The position numbers were made by a program, and so were the translations under genes. The notes beneath the pieces are model-generated. The model was not told where the DNA came from. It ran no database searches and worked only from the letters and a program-made list of their open reading frames with translations. Source: Datnioides undecimradiatus (lineage: Eukaryota > Chordata > Actinopteri > Lobotiformes > Datnioididae). Taken from it: a stretch of DNA of 64,000 nucleotides. The DNA lies in assembly GCA_008933995.1 (NCBI GenBank), contig WARS01002812.1, forward strand, positions 806,001-870,000, given 5' to 3'. Shown here piece by piece: positions 57,160-64,000 of the stretch (positions are counted from its first letter, which is position 1; each line of letters begins with the position of its first letter).

Positions 57160-59824
57160 GAAACATACACACTCTGAACGTGATGAAAGAGGCGCTGTCG
57201 TGCTGAGACAGTGAAGCGTCTGAAATGAGCAAGTTAAGAAGGTGAATACCAGTCCGTTTCCCTCAGGACCGGGCTTTCTTCCTCCACCGATCCTCCTCGA
57301 GGCATTCCATGGCATTCTGCTTCTTTTCACGGCGGCCGCTGGCCTGTCGATCACCCTGACCTGAGAGAGGAGAATTCAATTCAAGCTGGCGTCCATACTT
57401 CGCCTCCCCTCCGTCTCTCTACTCTACTCTCGCTCTCTCTCCCTCCTCTTTCCATTTCCCTCTCTATGGTCGGCATAGCAACAGGCGTCAGGCTCGTCAG
57501 AGAAGGCACTGTTGGTCTGTTTCTCTGGCTCCCTCCCTCCCCTGTGTCTCTCTAGTCTGCCTCCCTAACTCTGTATTTGCCAACAGTCGGTGCTGTCGAC
57601 CAGTATTTCAACAGGTGTAAAATGTATTAAGGATTTCAGATGGTAAAATGAAGCAGTGGGGGTTTCACTCGAGGTTTTTAGCGTTGCACCACCAAACAGT
57701 TTGTCGGAAATTCAGGTATTGACAGCGTGTGCAATCAAGCAGTATGCTGGCTGAAGCAGCACATCGCTCCCCCTGATGGCCAGTATGAATTTTGTCTCAC
57801 TGGTGTAACGCCGTTCAAGCATAATCCTCAGTGTTTCATCGCAAACCCCACCGGGTGGACTCAAAATCTTTTGCGTGGGAGGATATCGAGTTTAAACCTT
57901 AGACCTTTATCTACCCGCCTGCCTGTCCGTGAGCCCGGCCTCAGTGTTGAGACTCAGATGGTGACTAGTGACTTTGTAAAAAAACGACAAAAACAAAATG
58001 TTTAAAAAAAAAAAAGACAAAAAGAGGAAAAAAAAAAAGTTGTTGTGTTAGCATGAGTGGCCTCCCTCATGTGCCGTGTGTGGTGTGCCATTGTGTGTGA
58101 AGATGTGTGTGCGTCCTCAGGTCGTTTGTCAGGTTTTAAAAGCACCCACCCCACCCTTGCCAGCACCCGCCCCGCACACTACTCTGCTACAGTATTATGT
58201 AGCTCCCACCCGACCCCCCCGCCCCCTTCCCTCTCACTCTATCTCCCCCTCCTGTCTGATAAGAGGCCTGTGTTGTGAGGACAGTTGGTATTAGTATTTT
58301 GCACTCTGCTCGCTGATCTTAATGCACTTACAAGCATGGCAGTCACACTCCAGTCCCACGCGGGCTGTTTCCCATCATCCACTCCCAGTGTATCTGCTCA
58401 AGCTCAATGAAAGCACAGGTGGCACACACACACAAGCATAGAAACACACACACACTCATGTACAGGTCCACTCATTTCAAGCTTGCCAGCCCCTGCCCAG
58501 GCCAACTTCTCCTGGGTGGCAGCTGAAATCAAAGCGTTCATCCATCCTTGACTGTGAGAAGTAAAATGTGGAGCAGGGCAGAGCGAACTGGGCTGGAGTG
58601 CGACCGCCACGCTGGTGTGGGGAGTGACTGTGTCCTGTCAGCCTCTGGTTAGTGTTCTGTTCTAATCTGCTGGGCTCCTTTTGTGAACCTGTGGACGGTG
58701 CTTCTGTTCCGAGTGCCATGTGAGAAACAAAACGCTTCAGTAAAAAAAAAAAAAGAAAAAAGAAAAAAAGGATGTTTTACTTAATATGTTATGTTAATTT
58801 ACCTTTATATTTCCGTTTTGTTTGTTTGTTTTGTTATATCCAAGGGTTTAAAGTTCAAAGCTCATACTCTTTATGTGGGGACCTGCCAACCTGCACTCCT
58901 TTTAAATGTGATAAAAGTCTTTCTGTTGGTCCAAACCATGTGTGCCAAATTGTATGTATATTCCTCTGTCAGTGCTTTGAATATTAACAGTGCATATAAA
59001 AAAAAAAAAATATGAAGAAAATTCCGTTTTTGGATGCATTTCCATCAACCTTGAAGAAAAAAAAAAAATTCTGAAAATGCAAAAGAGTCGTGTGACAGAT
59101 TTGTATCCCAAAATGCTCATGGGTGCTGACAGAACTTTTGCTGCAGTTTACAAAAGGTTTAACACAATTTGTAGTTTTTGATTGGTTGCAGTCTTGCTCA
59201 AGCGTAGGCCTGCACTGTGCCTGTCTCCTTGCACACAGCTTACCTCAATCCGAGGCGCCTCCCTCCATACTTATATCCTTTTCACTGTGTTTTACCAGCT
59301 CACACGTCATGTCGACCACAACGGGTTGATTCCTCTTAAGCGTTTACAACTATGACATTAGTGTCACAGTGAAAAGGAACTGGACCGGGTGCATTTAAGA
59401 TTCAAAACTCCACCAAAAAAAGACATAGATTCACAGAAATCTGCAAAATCCCTCCAAATCCAACTCTCCATGGTAGTCCTCTCTATGGATTTCTATTCCT
59501 TACGGTTTGTTTCCAAACGGCTTGTGTTGCAAGTGAGGGAGCAGATGTTTTCACACAGCTGTGCAGGGATGCCAATAGTGTAACACAGCTGCACAAAACC
59601 CCAGCTTATTGGCTGATCATAGCTCAGCTCTGGCCTGCCCCAGACACAACATTTCCGCTTTACAACTGATCTCAGTTCACTCAAGGATGATTTGAGACGT
59701 TACTCCTTTCCTGTGCTGCATCCGCAGACCCTCTTGGCCGCTGCAACAATCGCAGTCCAGCAGCCGGCGAGCCAAAACGCCTCTCCATATCGCCCCCTTT
59801 CTCTCTTCATACACATTCATCGCA

Positions 59825-59830
59825 AATAAA
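59825..59830 (+). terminator. candidate proximal vat1 poly(A) signal
   Basis: AATAAA on the plus strand, 3.9 kb after the vat1 stop. Another copy is at 60129-60134. Confidence 0.3.
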
Positions 59831-61313
59831 ACATTACTTTGACATCTGGAATTTGAAATTGCATGCATGCATCGGCATGTGGAAAACAGATTATAATCCT
59901 TTTTTTTTTCTTTCTTTCAACATTTTCCCCTTGCTTCGTTTGAGCTAAGATGCCTTTGAGATGAACTCAATCAGTTGGGCGGGTGGCCTGCTGCCTGAGA
60001 GCACTTCCACCACGGTGAAGCTGCAGTACATGTCATCTTGAAATGGTTTCCCAGTCATTCCAGACACTTATGCAAGAGTTCTTAGCGACTCAGAGATGCA
60101 CAGGAGAAAAACGGTGTTTCAAAGTAAAAATAAACAACAAAAAAAAAAAATCTGAACATTTGCAGTTTTAGATTTGATATGACTAATTAACACTCGTAGT
60201 TTTAGGTCTGGAACATGCACTAAGACAATGAGTGGAGTATTTCCAATAGCTTCTCTTCTGTCTGTCTTGTCTTGTACAGCCGAAGTCCCTCACAGACACC
60301 CCCTTTTTTAGCTTCGAGGTGAATTTCTTTCTGTTTTCTATGGTTTCTCAGGTCATTCCAAACAGCACTCCTCCTCATGTAAGAAACCACTTCATTTTGC
60401 ATTTCGCTATCACACACAGCGTCATTCAGTTTCACTGTGTTTCACCGAGTTCACTGCACAAACTGTCGCACCAATCTCGCTTCACACATCCATGTTCAAT
60501 GTAAGCTTTAGTATTTCCGAGTCAAAAGGAAAAGCTCTGTCGGTGGGTTATTTCCAAATTCAGCGCCGCTCCGTTCACTCATCCACACCGAGAACCCAAA
60601 CAACCACAACGGCCTGCAGCTTTTGTTTCCTTAGCATTCATTTTAAAGGTTTCGCAATGGGGTAACATCACAGAAACATTGCAGAGATGCTACAGAAGTA
60701 CAACCTGGCTGGGCTTGTCATGTACAGTACTAGGATGCATGTGTAGTCGACCAGAAAATAAGGCATGTCTTTATGTACAGCTCACTTTCTCTTTCTACAA
60801 TAGTTTAGTAGTCACGTAGTGGTGTGGTGTGAGGGAGGAGAACGCCCTTCCAGTCGTGTCGAGTTGCCAACTGAAGCCAATCCACTGCCCCCTGTGCCAC
60901 CTGACTCCCTGTCCTCACCTTCAGCATGGGCGCCGTCATGGCCAGCTGGTACATTCTTGATACACCTTTACCTATCTCTGGGAACGCTTCAGACACCCAC
61001 TTCACACCCATCCCACTACACACCTCAGTTAGAACTCATTCACCACTGGTAATTTTCTACAAGGCATACCCGACAGGTTGTTTTCTCAGCTAGTTCTCCT
61101 CTACCCTGTCCTTCCTTGTGTTGTTTTTTTTTTTTTTCCTGGTTGCAAACACTCTTCTCGTCTCGACTTTGTTTTTTAAACCCTTTGAATTGATGCTGCT
61201 TCTGTGCTTGACTCTGGGTTTACTGCGTGGCGCCATGTTGTCCACATGGCTCCTAGAGCTTGTAACGCTTCAGTGTGTAATGTTACCATATGCCTTACAT
61301 GTTTTCCAGGACT

Positions 61314-61319
61314 AATAAA
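61314..61319 (+). terminator. candidate distal vat1 poly(A) signal
   Basis: AATAAA on the plus strand, 5.36 kb after the vat1 stop and only 34 bp before the opposing signal of the deltex-like gene. The tail-to-tail position makes this a natural end of the vat1 unit. Confidence 0.45.
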
Positions 61320-61329
61320 AAAAGCATAA

Positions 61330-61822
61330 CAAAACATCAGGACATGTGCTTTTTTATTTCCATTGTAAAATTACGACACCGTGAATTTTCCTCCCTCGGT
61401 ATTCTGAGCTTCCTTTACTAGATGATCCTTAAAACCACACAGGACGGTACAGAACATATATCTACACAGTATTATGCACACCATACATAAAAGTTTGTTT
61501 GTCTGAAAACTCAACTTGTGAGAAAATGTTGAGGAATGTTATTTGAAACCACGAGAGACAATGCTGATTGGTCATATTTGTATATATTTACCATCCAGCT
61601 TAAAGAAAGCTCCAATAAGGCCGGCTGTAAGATTAAAATTGCTGCAATGAACTCCATTACCTTTCTATACAGTAACATGAATTTGACCGAGCACAGTGAT
61701 ATAACTCTATAATATATCATACTATATATCCTATATACAAATAGTGCATGGGGAGCTACCCACAAAACATATTTTACAAATATAAAAATACATAAAAACT
61801 CCTTCACAGGTTGCTTTTACTC
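61330..61822 (-). other. probable 3' UTR of the deltex-like gene
   Basis: AT-rich non-coding sequence between the stop codon and the minus-strand AATAAA at 61353-61358. Confidence 0.5.
61353..61358 (-). terminator. candidate poly(A) signal of the deltex-like gene
   Basis: AATAAA on the minus strand (TTTATT on plus), 465 bp past the stop codon of the deltex-like gene. It implies a compact 3' UTR of about 490 nt. Confidence 0.5.
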
Positions 61823-61910
61823 TTAAGACTTGGCTGGTGGCTCCTTAATCCCATGGGAGGCCAAGACATCTGACAAGCGAGTCAAATAAGTGGAATCTGG
61901 ATAACCGTTC
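61823..61910 (-). CDS. deltex-like gene, terminal exon
   Basis: This exon completes the split Gly and encodes NGYPDSTYLTRLSDVLASHG with a short IKEPPAKS end and stop. GYPD.TYL is the classic closing motif of the DTC domain. The acceptor is TTTCTCAG. Confidence 0.9.
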
Positions 61911-64000
61911 CTGAGAAAGACAAAAAGAAGACCTTTCACCTCAGACACGTGGACAGGTACGGCCTTTCACTCTACAGCACCGTTTGACATCCCCGCTGGC
62001 CTCACTCACCCTGATTTGCCTCCATATATGCTGGTCTTGTGCGGGATGCAGTCCCAGGCGACCCTGCTGCCAGTCCCTTTTTCCACCACTGTGAAGGTGA
62101 GTCCCTGCCTGAAGGCTTTCTCCAGCCTGGGCAGTAGCTTTGTGGTCTTCTCACATTCAGGAAGATAAGCTTCAAACACAGCTCCTTGAAATGGTTTTCC
62201 TGGAGAGGGGTGACCCTCCTGATAAGAGGGGAAGCAATCATCATAAAGTCGTAAACAAAGTAGCAAAAAACTGCACAGATGATCAGAATTTGGAGTCAGC
62301 AGTCTGTTTTTAGATGACACTGGACAGTAAACAAACTGCTGCATGGTCGATCGCAAAAGCTGCATAAATAACTTGCAACAATAACTTCCTACGCAACACA
62401 ACAATGCTGTAGGAGTCAACCACAGCACGAAGAACAGTACCTTGATATCAGAGCTAGCATAATGAATGCCTTAGACAGAATTGTACCATTACCTGTGAAG
62501 GGATATCTAGTAAAACATAAAAAGCATATTGATGTATTGTAAATACACGAAACTGGTGCACAATAACCACAAACTGTATGTAGCAGTGAACACAGCTTCC
62601 GGGTCTAAAAACTAAGTCCGAGCGGAATCGCATTAAAACTGCTTTTCTGTCTAATGGCCATCAGGGTTCCAATTCTATGTTAGCCTATGAGAAAATGACC
62701 CTACTCCTCATGTGATTGATTACCGCAGTAAATGTTTTCCTAATGATTTTATGGTCTCAATCTCCAGTTTTGCGTCTTCTTCAATTCGGCATGATGTTCG
62801 TAATGTAAACGATGGTCTCACTGAAAATAAAATGGATGAAATCTAATAGGAATAGATAAAGCATGGTATGCTTTAGGACTTCACTGCTGGATAGTATTGC
62901 CTACCCATGGCAGGTCCATCCTGTCAACCAAACATGGTCACTTTTGGCTCCTAAAGTCTAAAAACGCCAAAATTTAAGGCTTCAAAAAACCAACCGTGTT
63001 TGGCTTATGTCATTTGATGTCTCTTCCAGGATCAAAGTTTTCAAAACACTCTGTGAAAGACCATCTATCAGATCCAACACTTTTCAGAGAGAAAATGTTT
63101 GAAAGGAGACTCACCTTTTGGATACCATCAGGAACGCAGTAAGTGATCTTGACAGCAGAGTCGTTCTTGTGACCTGGTACACTAATGTGCAGTTTTGAGT
63201 AGTTCATTTTGCCCTGGATGCCCCGCGGCATTGCCATTGTCTCGGGGCAAACTTGGCAGTGGACGTGTACGGTGGCCAGACACTTTGAGCAGAACAAAGA
63301 CCCACATTTTGTTCTCGTTATCTCTTTCTCTCCACACACACAGATGCCTCTCAGGCCTCCAAGACCGACTAATGTGGACTCCTCTGGGGTGTCCTTGATT
63401 TCCGCTTGACTTTGCTGTATGCTGTCCTTTTGGGTAGAATGCCTGGTAGCCTCTTTTGAATGAAGGGCCATGTCTTTATCAGTGTGGGCCCGGGCTGTCC
63501 CGACATCACCATTTACATGTCTTGAACTTTTATCATTTCCTGTCTTAGAGTCGTTGACAAATGTCTCAGTTTTCTGCCCATCCATCTGCACTGTACTTAC
63601 AACTTTCACTTTCTCCTTAATGACGGGGGCTTTCCTCACAAACAACTGGCTAACAGATCCATTTACAAACTCTGTCTCTTGGACGTCACTTCTGTGGTTT
63701 CTCTTTCCCTGACTGCCACTATTCCCATCCGCTTTTCTTGACTGGCTATCTTGCACCACCTGGGGATTGCCGTGCAGACTAGTCTTTTGGTTTTCATTGG
63801 TTTCTGACAATGTAGACGGATTCCAGTTGGAGGTAGACGGTGTAGAGAAGTCCTGCTGTTCAGATATTTGCGCTAAATCTCCAGAAAATACCTCCCGCAG
63901 TGAAGCACATACCTTAGAACACAACTCTTTTGGGCCAAGAAAATATATGCACTTCTTTAAAATGCGGATGATAACCTTCTTGAACTGACTACGCACCTCA
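61823..64000 (-). CDS. deltex-family E3 ubiquitin ligase, DTX3/DTX3L-like (3' part; 5' end outside window)
   Basis: The visible coding sequence joins 64000-63115, 62218-62010 and 61910-61823, at least 393 residues; the frame is open to the edge and no start codon is seen. A long polar, Ser/Thr/Lys/Gln-rich stretch comes first. A RING-like Cys cluster follows (63345-63241; CVC, KCGSLFC, SKC, CQVC), then a Deltex C-terminal domain with NYSKLHISVPGH, YCVPDGIQ, HPSPGKPFQG, EAYLPEC, FTV, PHKT and GYPDSTYLTRL. Known deltex proteins pair a RING with this DTC domain, which binds ADP-ribose, and act as ubiquitin ligases; DTX3L works with PARP9 in DNA damage and interferon responses. The RING is atypical here, with CxC rather than CxxC and Ser where the usual His stands in CGHxFC. 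Membership of the family is secure; which paralogue it is cannot be decided from this fragment. Confidence 0.85.
62010..62218 (-). CDS. deltex-like gene, DTC exon
   Basis: This exon encodes EGHPSPGKPFQGAVFEAYLP through to YGGKS and two bases of a Gly codon. The acceptor is TTATCAG and the donor GTGAGT. It carries most of the Deltex C-terminal domain. Confidence 0.9.
62219..63114 (-). other. intron of the deltex-like gene
   Basis: 896 bp between GTGAGT and TTATCAG. No additional exon or repeat was recognised. Confidence 0.85.
63115..64000 (-). CDS. deltex-like gene, large exon (partial at the window edge)
   Basis: It holds 295 visible codons, from the edge through the polar region and RING-like cluster to CVPDGIQK, ending in phase 0 at donor GTGAGT. 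The apparent first residue of the open frame at 63996 is a GTG codon, not a start. Whether the exon continues past 64000 or starts just inside the edge cannot be told. Confidence 0.85.

Larger units (their letters stand above)
55960..61335 (+). other. vat1: probable long vat1 3' UTR or downstream region
   Basis: No coding frame of any recognised family lies between the vat1 stop and the next gene. Canonical AATAAA signals on the plus strand occur only late, at 59825-59830, 60129-60134 and 61314-61319, so a 3' UTR of 4-5.4 kb is possible. A shorter message ending at a non-canonical signal cannot be excluded. The stretch also carries a (CA)n run, several long A runs (57.9-60.2 kb) and a block with an octamer and a TCF-like site (56777-56797). 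Confidence 0.4.

Noticed and set aside
57766-57779. Weak CTCF-like match (GCTCCCCCTGATGG)
   Set aside because: 12 of 14 matches but with a mismatch in the core, and no supporting context.
1-64000. CRISPR arrays, phage or bacterial systems, rRNA and tRNA genes
   Set aside because: None was seen. The repeats are microsatellites and decayed eukaryotic elements, and genes have spliceosomal introns.

Overview
This is a vertebrate nuclear window, almost certainly from a teleost fish. The genes are split by GT-AG introns, there are many long (CA)n, (GT)n and (CT)n microsatellites, and two copies of a short repeat resemble a family common in bony fish. Three protein-coding genes can be supported, and all other long open frames look like chance or shadow frames. 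Exon joins were made by hand from splice signals and reading phase, and every join keeps frame.

Layout: 1-2245 is non-coding flank. 3083-26124 on the minus strand is rnd2, an atypical Rho-family GTPase, with five coding exons (234 aa) and a 17.7 kb second intron. 26125-32606 is a 6.5 kb spacer between two head-to-head genes. It holds CCAAT boxes near both ends, three CTCF-like motifs in divergent orientation, a decayed mobile-element relic and a LINE scrap. 32607-55959 on the plus strand is vat1, a quinone-oxidoreductase-like protein of the medium-chain dehydrogenase/reductase family, with six coding exons (469 aa) and a 65-residue Lys/Glu/Asp tail. 55960 to about 61330 is probably its long 3' UTR. 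61823-64000 on the minus strand is the 3' part of a deltex-family E3 ubiquitin ligase gene (DTX3/DTX3L-like), which runs off the right edge.

The rnd2/vat1 head-to-head pair matches, from memory, the RND2-VAT1 arrangement beside BRCA1 on human chromosome 17. In human the gene facing the tail of VAT1 is IFI35; here a deltex-like gene sits there. The vat1 and deltex-like poly(A) signals lie about 40 bp apart on opposite strands, so their 3' ends probably meet or overlap.

The genes are not an operon and no shared pathway is evident. The most interesting points are the atypical RING and altered DTC motif of the deltex-like protein, the charged vat1 tail, the divergent CTCF-like motifs between the promoters, and motif clusters in the large rnd2 intron that could be neural enhancers. 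No CRISPR array, prokaryotic system or intact mobile element was found.
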